From Sideroxydans sp. (lineage in GTDB: Bacteria; Pseudomonadota; Gammaproteobacteria; Burkholderiales; Gallionellaceae), in contig JAQTUV010000004.1 of the NCBI GenBank assembly GCA_028707175.1, positions 124,001-188,000 on the forward strand: 64,000 nucleotides of DNA. Reading direction: 5' to 3'. Made by a program: the position numbers and the translations under genes. Positions 17,827 to 27,685 of this stretch are shown one piece after another; the stretch's first letter is position 1, and each line of letters starts with the position of its first letter. A model generated the notes under the pieces. The model had not been told where the DNA came from. It worked only from the letters and a program-made list of their open reading frames with translations, and did no database searches.

Positions 17827-18411
17827 TTACGCGAAATTTTTCGCGACGAAATCCCAGTTCACCAAATTGCCAAGGAATGTCTCGACAAACTTAGGGCGCA
17901 TGTTGCGGTAGTCAACATAATAAGCGTGCTCCCAAACGTCAACGCACAGCAGTGCTGTGTCGCCAGTGGTCAGCGGAGTGCCGGCTGCACCCATGTTAAC
18001 GATATCAACAGAGCCATCGGCTTTCTTAACCAACCATGTCCAACCCGATCCAAAATTGCCCACAGCAGAAGCTTGGAAGGCTTTCTTGAACTCGTCCAAC
18101 GAACCCCATTTTGCATTGATGGCATCAGCCAATGCGCCAGTAGGTGCACCGCCACCATTCGGCTTCATGCAATTCCAGAAGAAGGTGTGATTCCACACTT
18201 GTGCGGAATTGTTATAGATACCGCCAGCAGGTGCCTTCTTGATGATGGCCTCCAAATCAAGGTTTTCGTATTCCGTGCCTTTGATCAGGTTGTTCAAGTT
18301 AGTCACGTAGGCTTGATGGTGCTTGGCGTGGTGGTAGTCAAAAGTCTCAGCGGACATATGCGGCGCGAGGGCGTCTTTAGCATAAGGCAGAGCGGGCAAT
18401 TGGTGTTCCAT
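17827..18411 (-). CDS. sodB: Superoxide dismutase, iron type
   Basis: 194-aa Fe/Mn superoxide dismutase with all four metal ligands in context: His in [14 protein letters not shown], His in [12 protein letters not shown], and Asp/His in [17 protein letters not shown]. The FWNCM and GSGWTWLV segments and length match the bacterial Fe-SodB type. Cytosolic, with no signal peptide. AGGAG lies upstream of the ATG. Divergent from lipA. Confidence 0.96.
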   Translation of the reverse strand: MEHQLPALPYAKDALAPHMSAETFDYHHAKHHQAYVTNLNNLIKGTEYENLDLEAIIKKAPAGGIYNNSAQVWNHTFFWNCMKPNGGGAPTGALADAINAKWGSLDEFKKAFQASAVGNFGSGWTWLVKKADGSVDIVNMGAAGTPLTTGDTALLCVDVWEHAYYVDYRNMRPKFVETFLGNLVNWDFVAKNFA

Positions 18412-18542
18412 AAAAGTCTCCTAGTAAAAAATCGGGTGGGTTGAAATGGCCTTAGAACCACAAGCGAAATATACCATAGTCTTATGCTTGGGTATTAAGG
18501 ATGCTTTACAATCCGCCCCCCCCAGATTGAAGGCGCAACAGC

Positions 18543-19478
18543 ATGAGTGAAACCCACAAACAAACTGGCGCGGCCAAGACAGCGCGCAACCCCATCAAGA
18601 TCGTCCCGCTGCAACAACGTCTGCGTAAGCCAGAATGGATTCGCGTCAAATCGGGCAGCGGTCAGGGCTATCACGACGTGAAGCGTATGTTGCGCGAGCA
18701 CAATCTGCACACCGTTTGTGAGGAAGCGTCCTGCCCCAATATCGGCGAATGTTTCGGCAAAGGCACGGCCACTTTCATGATCTTGGGCGACGTGTGTACT
18801 CGTCGTTGTCCTTTCTGTGACGTGGCGCACGGCAAACCGTTACCGCCCGATGTCAATGAACCGAAGCAACTGGCGCATTCCATCGCCTTGCTCAATCTGA
18901 AGTATGTCGTCATCACCAGCGTGGATAGAGATGACTTGCGCGATGGTGGCGCACAACATTTCACTGATTGCCTCAGCGCCATCCGCGCCTCTTCGCCCAA
19001 TACCAAACTAGAGACCTTGGTGCCCGATTTCCGCGGTCGCCTAGCAATCGCGCTGGATGCAATGGCACCCAGCCTGCCTGACGTGCTGAACCACAATCTA
19101 GAGACCGTGCCGCGCCTCTACACCTTGGCACGTCCCGGTGCGGATTACGCGCACTCACTCAAGCTGCTAAAAGAATTCAAGGCGCGCTTCCCTAACGTGA
19201 TGACCAAATCTGGCCTGATGCTGGGCTTGGGTGAAACTGACGAAGAGGTGCTACAAGTGATGCGCGACCTGCGTGCGCACGATGTGGAGATGCTGACCTT
19301 GGGCCAATATCTGCAACCTTCCGATGGGCACCTGCCTGTGTTGCGCTATGTCACACCCGACGCATTCAAAATGTTCGAGGATGCCGCTAAAGAGATGGGG
19401 TTCTCACATGCCGCTTGCGGGCCGATGGTACGCTCAAGCTACTTCGCGGACATACAAGCAGAACACGCGGGCATATAA
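18543..19478 (+). CDS. lipA: Lipoyl synthase
   Basis: 311-aa radical SAM enzyme that inserts two sulfurs into octanoyl groups on E2 and GcvH proteins. The auxiliary cluster motif [12 protein letters not shown] and the radical-SAM motif CTRRCPFC are intact, and the C-terminal RSSY serine ligand of the auxiliary cluster is present. lipB, often adjacent, is not in this stretch. Preceded by 131 bp shared with the divergent sodB. Confidence 0.96.
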   Translation: MSETHKQTGAAKTARNPIKIVPLQQRLRKPEWIRVKSGSGQGYHDVKRMLREHNLHTVCEEASCPNIGECFGKGTATFMILGDVCTRRCPFCDVAHGKPLPPDVNEPKQLAHSIALLNLKYVVITSVDRDDLRDGGAQHFTDCLSAIRASSPNTKLETLVPDFRGRLAIALDAMAPSLPDVLNHNLETVPRLYTLARPGADYAHSLKLLKEFKARFPNVMTKSGLMLGLGETDEEVLQVMRDLRAHDVEMLTLGQYLQPSDGHLPVLRYVTPDAFKMFEDAAKEMGFSHAACGPMVRSSYFADIQAEHAGI

Positions 19479-19787
19479 ACCTAGAAATAACAGTTAAGCG
19501 ATATAAACCCTTCGACACGCCCGCTACACGAGCTACTCAGGGCTAACAAGACGCTTCCCCAAACAGTGATCACTCTATCCGTACTAAGTAGCGCGGCCTC
19601 ATAAGCATGGGCCAAACAACAACGGCGGTTTCTAGGATAAATACAATTCTGCTTGCGCGCCCAAGCCATCCCAGTTATAAAAGCTATATCTGATGAATAT
19701 GACAGATATATCGCCAATGCTTGCCCCGGCAACTCAGCGGAGTAAGGATGGCATCGGTAAATTAACCAGTTAAACAAGGGGAATCGT
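19479..19787. other. Intergenic region, nothing supported
   Basis: 309 bp between lipA and the DUF3597 gene. A minus-strand frame runs through it into the coding DUF3597 gene, but it has no start signal and its downstream half is the antisense of that gene, so I do not call it. No terminator-like hairpin with a T-run was seen. Confidence 0.4.
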
Positions 19788-20171
19788 ATGGGCATCTTTA
19801 GTTCAATGATGGACAAATTGGGTTTTGGCGACAAAAAAGAGGCCGTCGTTGCCGCAGCGGCACCTGTCGCGCCAACCGCCGCCACCGCGCCTGCGGCACC
19901 CGCTGCAATCAGCGAAGTAGATGTGGTTGCCAAGTTAGAAAGCTTAGCTGCGTCACATGCAGAAAAACTTAATTGGAAAGTTTCTATCGTGGATCTGATG
20001 AAACTGCTGGGACTCGATAGCAGCCTCACCGCACGCAAGGAATTAGCTAAAGAACTGTCATGCCCCACCGAAAAAATGGGCGACTCTGCTCAAATGAATA
20101 TGTGGCTACATAAAACAGTTCTGCAAAAGCTGGCAGAAAACGGCGGCAACATCCCTAAAGAGTTGCTGTAA
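19788..20171 (+). CDS. DUF3597 family protein
   Basis: 127-aa protein. A short N-terminal MGIFSSMMDKLGFG segment and an Ala/Pro-rich linker (about 20-42) precede the conserved DUF3597 domain, with KLNWKVSIVDLMKLLGLDSS, TARKELAKEL, MNMWLHKTVLQKLAENGG as landmarks. The family resembles LysM-associated proteins; no catalytic residues are obvious. AGGGG lies upstream of the ATG. Monocistronic, with a strong terminator 43 bp later. Confidence 0.88.
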   Translation: MGIFSSMMDKLGFGDKKEAVVAAAAPVAPTAATAPAAPAAISEVDVVAKLESLAASHAEKLNWKVSIVDLMKLLGLDSSLTARKELAKELSCPTEKMGDSAQMNMWLHKTVLQKLAENGGNIPKELL

Positions 20172-20213
20172 GGCAAAAACATGAAGGGGGCATAAAGAAG
20201 TCCCTTCAAGCAA

Positions 20214-20250
20214 AACGGCACGGCCTTTGATGGCCGTGCCGTTTTTATTT
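20214..20250 (+). terminator. Strong terminator after DUF3597 gene
   Basis: Perfect stem ACGGCACGGCC/GGCCGTGCCGT with a 6-nt loop and a following TTTTTATTT run. It also lies just beyond the stop of the convergent OmpA-like gene. Confidence 0.85.
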
Positions 20251-20261
20251 AACTATCCAAT

Positions 20262-20819
20262 TTAGAAACGAACCCGCACTTCGTAACGACGATTCTTCGC
20301 TTTCTTGGCTTCTGTGTTGTCTGGTTTAACCAGCATGTGCTCAGACCCCATACCCACCGATTCAATGTCGCCCGCTTCAACGCCTTGCGCGACCAATTCT
20401 TTCACCATGACTTGCGCGCGACGTGCAGACAAGTCTTTATTTTTGGCCGCATCCCCCGAGGAATCTGTATGACCAGATACGACAAACTTGAAGCCAGTCT
20501 GTCCGTGCGCTTGCAGTGACTTCTTCACTTCGATGATGATGTCAGCCAGTTTTTTGGACTTGCTACTACATCCTGGCGCCAGTTCATCAGAGCCACTTTT
20601 AAACGAACATTGATTTTTGCGGCCTTCCGCCAACAGCTTTTTACTAACTTGAGCTGCGATTTGTTTATTACCTTCCGCGGCTGCCTTGGCTTTTGCCTGC
20701 CCCTCAAGTTTGCTGCCTAAATTGCTCCCAGTAGCTTTGTTCAAATCATCGGCCAAACTAGCGTGCGCTAAAGTAGGCGCAATCGCCAACAAGAGAATCG
20801 ATAACAATTTTGCGTTCAT
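20262..20819 (-). CDS. OmpA-family peptidoglycan-binding protein
   Basis: 185-aa periplasmic protein. Signal peptide MNAKLLSILLLAIAPTLAHA, an Ala/Lys-rich helical stretch (about 30-65), then an OmpA C-terminal domain with FVVSGHTDSSG, ARRAQVMVKELVAQGV and KNRRYEVRVRF, which hold the Asp and Arg that bind diaminopimelate. An unusual Cys pair (NQCSFKSG, APGCSSK) begins the domain. No beta-barrel, so it tethers something else to the wall or is free. The start follows AAGGAAG. Confidence 0.87.
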   Translation of the reverse strand: MNAKLLSILLLAIAPTLAHASLADDLNKATGSNLGSKLEGQAKAKAAAEGNKQIAAQVSKKLLAEGRKNQCSFKSGSDELAPGCSSKSKKLADIIIEVKKSLQAHGQTGFKFVVSGHTDSSGDAAKNKDLSARRAQVMVKELVAQGVEAGDIESVGMGSEHMLVKPDNTEAKKAKNRRYEVRVRF

Positions 20820-21313
20820 AGTGAGCTTCCTTCGTTTAACAAGTGTAAGTAATCAATTTTTCGCAGCGATAACTGCAAGCGCATGCTCTGCGAAACTCGT
20901 CGTAAGGTCAATCACCCCTGAATAAATTGAGATTTTTTTCACATCAACAATATCTTTAAAAAAGGCGCTCTAAAGTCTTGACATTATTCAATTACTCACA
21001 ACTTCAATAAAGACGTGCCTCCCACAGCGCCCTCCCTCAATAAATACATTCACTTACAGCAACCAATTGTTTATTAAGCAATTATATTTGGTGTGTTTTT
21101 TAATCAGTACCGTAAAAAGGCCGCAGCAGATGGCTTGGAATGATTTCCAAGCACACTTCTCCACAAAGTTATCCACATCTTTTGTGAGTAACGTAAATTA
21201 CCCTTATCTGACTTGATGTTAGCGAATATTGCTCAACTTACCTTGCTCAAAACAGGGCTAACAAGATACAGTTCGCGCCTCGGATTTTTAGCATATTCAT
21301 TTGGAGAAGCTGC
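20820..21313. other. Divergent intergenic region with DnaA-box-like site
   Basis: 494 bp without a gene between the OmpA-like gene and exbB. It holds a TTGACA at 20978-20983 without a good -10, an imperfect palindrome GCTTGGAA/TTTCCAAGC at about 21133-21151, and a perfect DnaA-box word TTATCCACA at 21169-21177 preceded by CCACAAAG. It is A/T-rich from 20930 to 21110. Confidence 0.45.
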
Positions 21314-21922
21314 GTGTTCACCCTCATCGAAGCGGCCGGTTGGCCTATCTGGTTACTTATCATCGCCTCCCTCATTTCGGTCACGCTCATTGTGGATCGT
21401 AGTTTGTACCTGCGTAGCAAGAACATCATTCCTCCAAAGCTATTGGACGAAGTGGTTCATGAGCTCAAACAGCGCGGTGTAACGCCTCAAATGTTAGCCA
21501 AACTCAGTAGCGATTCCCCGCTGGGCAAAGTGTTCGCTGCGGGCCTGAAGAACATAAAAAGTTCGCCTCAGGTCATGAAAGAATCGATTGAAGAGTCAGG
21601 TCGTGTGGCCGCACATGACATGGAACGATTTTTAACGACTTTAGGCACCATCGCATCGATTAGCCCTCTGCTTGGATTGTTTGGTACGGTGGTGGGAATG
21701 ATTGAGATTTTTGGCTCCCAGAATGCTGGGGGGGCAGCTCCGGCTGAGTTAGCGCATGGCATTTCTGTCGCACTCTACAACACGGCTTTTGGCTTGATCG
21801 TTGCGGTTCCCAGCATGATTGCCTATCGCCATTTCCGAGCTTCAGTTGACAGCTTCACCACCGAAATGGAACAGCAAGCCATCAAATTGGTTGAAATCGT
21901 ACACGGAGATCGTAGCAAATGA
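21314..21922 (+). CDS. exbB: ExbB/TolQ-type proton channel subunit
   Basis: 202-aa protein of the MotA/TolQ/ExbB family with three predicted transmembrane helices: near residues 7-27, about 115-140 (TLGTIASISPLLGLFGTVVGMIEIF) and about 152-175. GTG start. With ExbD it uses proton-motive force to drive a partner across the envelope. The gene overlaps exbD by 4 bp and heads a run ending in LPS and nucleotide genes, a common betaproteobacterial order. Confidence 0.93.
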   Translation: MFTLIEAAGWPIWLLIIASLISVTLIVDRSLYLRSKNIIPPKLLDEVVHELKQRGVTPQMLAKLSSDSPLGKVFAAGLKNIKSSPQVMKESIEESGRVAAHDMERFLTTLGTIASISPLLGLFGTVVGMIEIFGSQNAGGAAPAELAHGISVALYNTAFGLIVAVPSMIAYRHFRASVDSFTTEMEQQAIKLVEIVHGDRSK

Positions 21923-22341
21923 ATTTTCGCCGCGGACGCAATCGCGAAGAACCTGAAATCAATCTGATTCCTATGATTGACGTTCTATTAGTCGTACTTA
22001 TCTTTTTGATGGTCACGACAAGCTATGGGAAATTTTCTGAATTGCAGATCAATTTGCCGCAGGCTGCGGGAGACGAAAGCAAAGCCCCTGCACTTAAGCC
22101 AATCAATATTGCAGTGGATGCATCGGAAAACTTTGCGATCAATGACGTACGCACGCCTTTTAAAGACGTAGATAGCTTCGCACAAGCGCTGCAAAAAGCC
22201 GCCGCAGGTCAAACAGACCCTTCCATTGTGATCACCGCTGATGCGAAAGCACTCCACCAATCAGTGATCAATGTCATGGAATCGGCTCGAATCGCAGGAT
22301 TCGGACGTATCACCTTTACTACGCAAAGTACGGGGAAGTAA
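21919..22341 (+). CDS. exbD: ExbD/TolR biopolymer transport protein
   Basis: 140-aa protein with one N-terminal transmembrane helix containing the proton-conducting Asp (EINLIPMIDVLLVVLIFLMV), preceded by basic residues, and a periplasmic domain ending VINVMESARIAGFGRITFTT. ATG overlaps the exbB stop (ATGA). No tonB gene is next to it, so the partner is not visible here. Confidence 0.93.
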   Translation: MNFRRGRNREEPEINLIPMIDVLLVVLIFLMVTTSYGKFSELQINLPQAAGDESKAPALKPINIAVDASENFAINDVRTPFKDVDSFAQALQKAAAGQTDPSIVITADAKALHQSVINVMESARIAGFGRITFTTQSTGK

Positions 22342-22350
22342 TCCATCGGT

Positions 22351-23337
22351 ATGGATCGGTTGCAACAATACTGGTATCGCATCTCCCCTCTCCATCTGAT
22401 TCTTTACCCCATCAGCCTGCTATTTCGCGCGCTTGTTGCAATTCGTCGCTTTTTATACCTCACGGGATTAGCCCATTCAGTCAAACTACCCGTCCCAGTG
22501 ATCATCATTGGAAACATCAACGTTGGCGGCACAGGTAAGACGCCGCTGACTTTAAGCCTTGCACAACAATTACTGAGTGCGGGCTGGCATCCTGCCATTA
22601 TCAGCAGGGGATACCGTAAATCTGGACAGACTTCTGCAGTGACTGCACGCGAAGTTTTAGCAAACGATAGCGCGGATGAAGTGGGAGACGAGCCACTCTT
22701 AATGCGACGGCGCGATCTATGCCCAGTATGGATCGGACAAGATCGACCTGCTGTTGCACAAGCCTTGCTGAAAGCATATCCAGCGTGCGACATCATCCTG
22801 AGTGACGACGGTTTACAGCACTATCGTCTGCAACGCGATATAGAACTTGTCGTTGTCGATGGCGTTAGACGCTTTGGTAATAAGCTGATGCTTCCAGCAG
22901 GACCGTTACGTGAACCTTTGGCTAGGTTGGGCAGCGTCGATGCGATCATCGTCAATGGCGGCATTGCGAAAGAAGGTGAATTCCCTATGCATCTTGAAGG
23001 TGCACATTTTTACAACCTCCTCGCCCCGCAAAAAACGATCCCTGCAACCGCACTATTCGGACAAAACATCCATGCTTGCGCTGGCATAGGGCATCCCCAA
23101 AGATTCTTCCAACACCTCAAAGCGCTAGGCTTGGAATGCACGCCCCACCCATTCCCTGATCATCATCAATACAGCCATAACGATCTACTGTTCGAAGCAG
23201 TTGATGCCGTGCTCTTGACTGAGAAAGATGCGGTAAAATGCGCCCCGTTCGCGACAGACAAGTTCTGGGTTTTACGTGTTGATGCTCACGTCTCCCCTGC
23301 GCTTACCCAACTAATCATTGATAAGGTCTCGCCCTAA
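22351..23337 (+). CDS. lpxK: Tetraacyldisaccharide 4'-kinase LpxK
   Basis: 328-aa kinase that adds the 4'-phosphate to lipid A precursor. N-terminal membrane-associating region, then Walker [10 protein letters not shown] about residue 60, ISRGYRKSG, and the late LLTEKDAVK segment typical of LpxK. It follows exbD by 9 bp; its 3' end lies close to ycaR. Confidence 0.95.
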   Translation: MDRLQQYWYRISPLHLILYPISLLFRALVAIRRFLYLTGLAHSVKLPVPVIIIGNINVGGTGKTPLTLSLAQQLLSAGWHPAIISRGYRKSGQTSAVTAREVLANDSADEVGDEPLLMRRRDLCPVWIGQDRPAVAQALLKAYPACDIILSDDGLQHYRLQRDIELVVVDGVRRFGNKLMLPAGPLREPLARLGSVDAIIVNGGIAKEGEFPMHLEGAHFYNLLAPQKTIPATALFGQNIHACAGIGHPQRFFQHLKALGLECTPHPFPDHHQYSHNDLLFEAVDAVLLTEKDAVKCAPFATDKFWVLRVDAHVSPALTQLIIDKVSP

Positions 23338-23338
23338 A

Positions 23339-23524
23339 ATGGATGCAAAATTGCTCGATATTCTGGTTTGCCCTTTATGTAAATCTCCCTTGATCTATCG
23401 TAAGGCTGAGCAGGAACTAATCTGCAAGGCTGATCGTTTAGCCTACCCTATCCAAGACGACATACCGGTCATGCTAGCGGATGAAGCTCGCGCTTTAAGC
23501 GCTGAGGAAATCGAAAAACTCTAA
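23339..23524 (+). CDS. ycaR: Trm112 family protein YcaR
   Basis: 61-aa protein ([39 protein letters not shown]), the UPF0434/Trm112 type that sits between lpxK and kdsB in many proteobacteria. It has one CxxC pair plus an extra Cys in ELICK. ATG is taken at 23339, one base after the lpxK stop; the frame reaches upstream into lpxK. Its stop shares a base with the kdsB ATG (TAATG). Confidence 0.93.
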   Translation: MDAKLLDILVCPLCKSPLIYRKAEQELICKADRLAYPIQDDIPVMLADEARALSAEEIEKL

Positions 23525-24300
23525 TGCCTAACGCTGTGCTCGTATTCAAGGTCGTCATCCCTGCTCGCTTTGCCTCGACACGACTCCCTGGCAAGCCGTT
23601 GTTGGATATCGGGGGCAAGCCAATGGTGATTCGTGTTGCAGAACAAGCGGCTCAAAGCGGCGCGCAGCAAATCATTGTTGCGACCGATCACCTGCCCATA
23701 CTTACTATCGTGCAGGCTGAAAATTTCGATGCCTGCATGACACGCACCGACCATCTAAGTGGCACAGACCGTATCGCAGAAGTAGCTAGCCAACAAAAAT
23801 GGGCGGACGATACCATCGTGGTCAATGTACAAGGTGATGAGCCCTTGATTCCACCGAACTTGATTCGCGCCGTCGCACAGCATCTGCACGATCATCCTGA
23901 ATGTGCCATTGCCACCGCATGCCATCCAATCCACGATGAAGACTCAATGCGCAATCCCAACATCGTCAAAGCAGTGTTGGACAAACATGGCAACGCACTA
24001 TATTTCAGTCGCGCGCCTATTCCATGGCCGCGTGACGCGTATGCACAATCACGGCCTCTACCCAGCGACGTGACCGTACTTCGCCATATCGGCATCTATG
24101 CATATCGCGCCAGCTTTTTACATGCGTTCGGTGAGCTTGCGCCTGCGCCACTGGAGCAAGTTGAATCTTTGGAGCAACTACGCGCGCTGTATCATGGCTA
24201 CAAAATTGGGGTGAGCGTCATTCAAGACGCACCTCCTAGCGGTGTTGATACAGAACAAGATCTACAATCCGTCCGACAACTATTTCAGAACCATTCATAA
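23524..24300 (+). CDS. kdsB: 3-deoxy-manno-octulosonate cytidylyltransferase
   Basis: 258-aa CMP-KDO synthetase, activating KDO for LPS core assembly. Nucleotidyltransferase motif [27 protein letters not shown] is at the N terminus. [21 protein letters not shown] and [12 protein letters not shown] are family-specific. It is joined to ycaR by a 1-bp overlap and precedes adk by 9 bp. Confidence 0.96.
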   Translation: MPNAVLVFKVVIPARFASTRLPGKPLLDIGGKPMVIRVAEQAAQSGAQQIIVATDHLPILTIVQAENFDACMTRTDHLSGTDRIAEVASQQKWADDTIVVNVQGDEPLIPPNLIRAVAQHLHDHPECAIATACHPIHDEDSMRNPNIVKAVLDKHGNALYFSRAPIPWPRDAYAQSRPLPSDVTVLRHIGIYAYRASFLHAFGELAPAPLEQVESLEQLRALYHGYKIGVSVIQDAPPSGVDTEQDLQSVRQLFQNHS

Positions 24301-25367
<1,067 letters not shown>

Positions 25368-25389
25368 CCAAACTCAATCTGTAAAATAA

Positions 25390-25424
25390 AAATGCCGACA
25401 AGCAAAACTTGTCGGCATTTTTTT
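25390..25424 (+). terminator. Terminator ending the exbB-glcG run
   Basis: Perfect stem AAATGCCGACAAG/CTTGTCGGCATTT with a CAAAA loop and a run of seven Ts. It lies 12 bp before the convergent ODP gene stop and so also serves that gene. Confidence 0.88.
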
Positions 25425-25436
25425 GTTGCACGAAAT

Positions 25437-26210
25437 TCACTTGGGGACGCGATAACTATCTTGCGTCATATTATCAACACCGCAAGGCAGGTCTTCGATC
25501 CAGTTCAAAAATTCGGCAACCATTTTTTTACCTTTAAATATCCGCCCATGTTGCGGAACAATCATCTCCACATCCATCCCTCTCACCATATTCACCCAGT
25601 AACGGCAAATTCGGTTGGACACCATATAACGGCGATGAAATCCATCCATATATTGAATATGTGCTTTAAAGTTTTCGACTGGCGTATCTGCCTCATCATG
25701 TCCAACAATAGAAGCGCCCATATCGCCAGTGAACAGAATTTTGCTAATAGGATCGTAGAATTGGAAATTGCCTTCCGAATGCATAAAGTGTGCAGGAATC
25801 GCTTTCAGATTAGCCTTCCCTAAAAGGATGGTACTTCCTTCATCAGGAATACCGATCACTCGCCCAGATGCATTTCCGACACTACAAAAATGCGGCACGA
25901 AACGAGCCCACAGCTTGGAAATCATCACATTACACTCTGTATGAATCATCCATTTATTTACCGAAGCAATAATGTCTGGATCAGCATGGGAAGCGAGAAT
26001 ATATTTCAACTGCTTTGGTGAAAATACGGTGTGCATCGACATCAACAGACCGTTGTAAGTCATATTTCCGCCCGGGTCCAATAAGGCCCCCTGCCCGTTG
26101 TCCACAATTAAAAATTGGTTGGACTGAACCGCTTCCCCTGTGGAGTCATCCACTAGATCGTCGAACATTAAACATAGATGTTCGCCATTGTTAAACAGCT
26201 CTATCGCCAT
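25437..26210 (-). CDS. ODP-type di-iron metallo-beta-lactamase-fold protein
   Basis: 257-aa protein of the oxygen-binding di-iron (ODP/FprA beta-lactamase-like) group. Metal ligands are in place: His75-x-Asp77-Pro-Asp79 (SHADPD), His144 (MHSEGN), Asp163 (TGDMGAS) and His221 (PQHG). The flavodoxin domain of full FprA is absent. Such stand-alone domains bind O2 and can act as oxygen sensors or NO/O2 reductases. AGGAG precedes ATG 26210; 16 further upstream codons are open but less likely. A perfect FNR box lies upstream (26285-26298), so anaerobic control is likely. Confidence 0.87.
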   Translation of the reverse strand: MAIELFNNGEHLCLMFDDLVDDSTGEAVQSNQFLIVDNGQGALLDPGGNMTYNGLLMSMHTVFSPKQLKYILASHADPDIIASVNKWMIHTECNVMISKLWARFVPHFCSVGNASGRVIGIPDEGSTILLGKANLKAIPAHFMHSEGNFQFYDPISKILFTGDMGASIVGHDEADTPVENFKAHIQYMDGFHRRYMVSNRICRYWVNMVRGMDVEMIVPQHGRIFKGKKMVAEFLNWIEDLPCGVDNMTQDSYRVPK

Positions 26211-26256
26211 TGAGGTTTCTCCTGAAGGTGGCTTATTGTTATTTATAAGGTCGCGC

Positions 26257-26298
26257 ATCTTATGCGCAAATTAGCGACTTACATTTGATACATATCAA
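26257..26298 (-). promoter_or_regulatory. FNR box and -10 for the ODP gene
   Basis: TTGATACATATCAA (26285-26298) matches the FNR/ANR consensus TTGAT-N4-ATCAA perfectly. On the minus strand a TAAGAT (26257-26262) follows with the box centre 32 bp from the -10 centre, which suits a class II FNR-activated promoter with a start near 26250. The box is also 80 bp upstream of the divergent pfp gene, so both may respond. Confidence 0.72.
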
Positions 26299-26377
26299 AA
26301 ACAGCATCAACAAAAACATCCCAAAAAAATTGGCGTAAGATGCAAGGCATCACAACTTATCGCGAGGGAAGCATAAC

Positions 26378-27637
26378 ATGGCAAAGAAGAATGCGTTTTA
26401 CGCTCAATCTGGCGGCGTTACTGCCGTCATCAACGCATCAGCCTGTGGCGTCATCGAGACTGCGCGTCAGCATAAAGATAAGATCGGCAAGGTGTATGCA
26501 GGACGCAATGGCATCATCGGCGCACTCACCGAAGACCTGATTGATACGGGAAAAGATTCTGCAAAAGCCATCGCGGCTTTGCGTAGCACGCCAGCAGGTG
26601 CATTTGGCTCGTGCCGCTTCAAGCTCAAATCACTGGAACAAAACCAACGCGAATACGAACGCCTCATCGAAGTATTCAAAGCGCACAACATCGGTTATTT
26701 CTTTTACAACGGCGGTGGCGACTCTGCAGACACTTGCTTCAAAGTCTCACAGATTTCTGAAAAGATGGGCTATCCGGTACAGGCTATCCATGTACCCAAA
26801 ACGGTGGATAACGATTTGCCTATCACCGATTGCTGCCCTGGTTTTGGTTCTGTGGCCAAGTATGTGGCTGTGTCCGTGCGTGAAGCCAGCTTCGATGTCG
26901 CTTCCATGTGCAAGACTTCCACTAAAGTTTTCGTAGTGGAAGTGATGGGACGTCATGCAGGTTGGATTGCCGCAGCAGGTGGCTTGGCTTCCGACGCGAA
27001 TTGCGAGTTACCTATCGTAATTCTGTTCCCTGAGATTCCTTTCGATCAAAAGAAATTCATCGCAAAAGTTGACGCCATGGTGAAGAAACATGGCTATTGC
27101 AGCGTAGTCGTTTCAGAAGGTTGTCACTACCCCGATGGTAAATTTTTGGCCGAGCAAGGTACACGCGACGCTTTCGGACATGCACAACTGGGCGGTGCAG
27201 CGCCCGTCGTAGCCAATATGGTCAAAGAAGCGTTGGGTTATAAATTCCACTGGGCTGTAGCGGATTATCTGCAACGTGCAGCGCGTCATATCGCCTCTAA
27301 AACTGACGTGGATCAAGCTTATGCACTAGGCAAGGCTGCCGTGGAATTGGCACTCAAAGGACAAAATGCCGTCATGCCAACTGTTCAACGCGTGTCCGAC
27401 AAACCATACAAATGGAAGGTCGGCGTGGCGCAACTGTCCAAAGTGGCGAACGTAGAGAAATTCATGCCACGTAACTTCATCACGGCAGATGGGTTTGGTA
27501 TCACCGAAAAGTGCCGCACCTACCTCTCGCCGCTCATCAAGGGCGAGGACTATCCGACTTACAAAGATGGATTACCACAGTTTGTGCAACTCAAAAATGT
27601 TGCCGTTGCCAAAAAGCTCGACGAATTCAAAATCTGA
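26378..27637 (+). CDS. pfp: 6-phosphofructokinase, probably PPi-dependent
   Basis: 419-aa phosphofructokinase. YNGGGDSADT replaces the ATP-type GGDGS motif, and PKTVDNDLP carries the Lys of the PPi-using enzymes instead of the PGTIDND of ATP-dependent PFK. MGRHAGWIAAAGG is the fructose-6-phosphate region. PPi-PFK is reversible and serves both glycolysis and gluconeogenesis. The downstream H+-PPase and soluble pyrophosphatase fit a PPi economy. ATG 26378 follows GAGGGAAG. Confidence 0.92.
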   Translation: MAKKNAFYAQSGGVTAVINASACGVIETARQHKDKIGKVYAGRNGIIGALTEDLIDTGKDSAKAIAALRSTPAGAFGSCRFKLKSLEQNQREYERLIEVFKAHNIGYFFYNGGGDSADTCFKVSQISEKMGYPVQAIHVPKTVDNDLPITDCCPGFGSVAKYVAVSVREASFDVASMCKTSTKVFVVEVMGRHAGWIAAAGGLASDANCELPIVILFPEIPFDQKKFIAKVDAMVKKHGYCSVVVSEGCHYPDGKFLAEQGTRDAFGHAQLGGAAPVVANMVKEALGYKFHWAVADYLQRAARHIASKTDVDQAYALGKAAVELALKGQNAVMPTVQRVSDKPYKWKVGVAQLSKVANVEKFMPRNFITADGFGITEKCRTYLSPLIKGEDYPTYKDGLPQFVQLKNVAVAKKLDEFKI

Positions 27638-27645
27638 TTTACTTC

Positions 27646-27672
27646 ACCGCTCCGCAAGGGGCGGTTTTTACT
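27646..27672 (+). terminator. Hairpin between pfp and hppA
   Basis: ACCGCTCC-GCAA-GGGGCGGT (one mismatch allowed) followed by TTTTT, 9 bp after the pfp stop and 14 bp before the hppA start. It could attenuate read-through, so hppA may have partly separate expression. Confidence 0.65.
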
Positions 27673-27685
27673 TGGGGAGAAAATA

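Noticed and set aside
19481-20068. Minus-strand frame of 195 codons
   Set aside because: Its first half is antisense to the DUF3597 Ala/Pro linker; no start signal and no plausible protein features.
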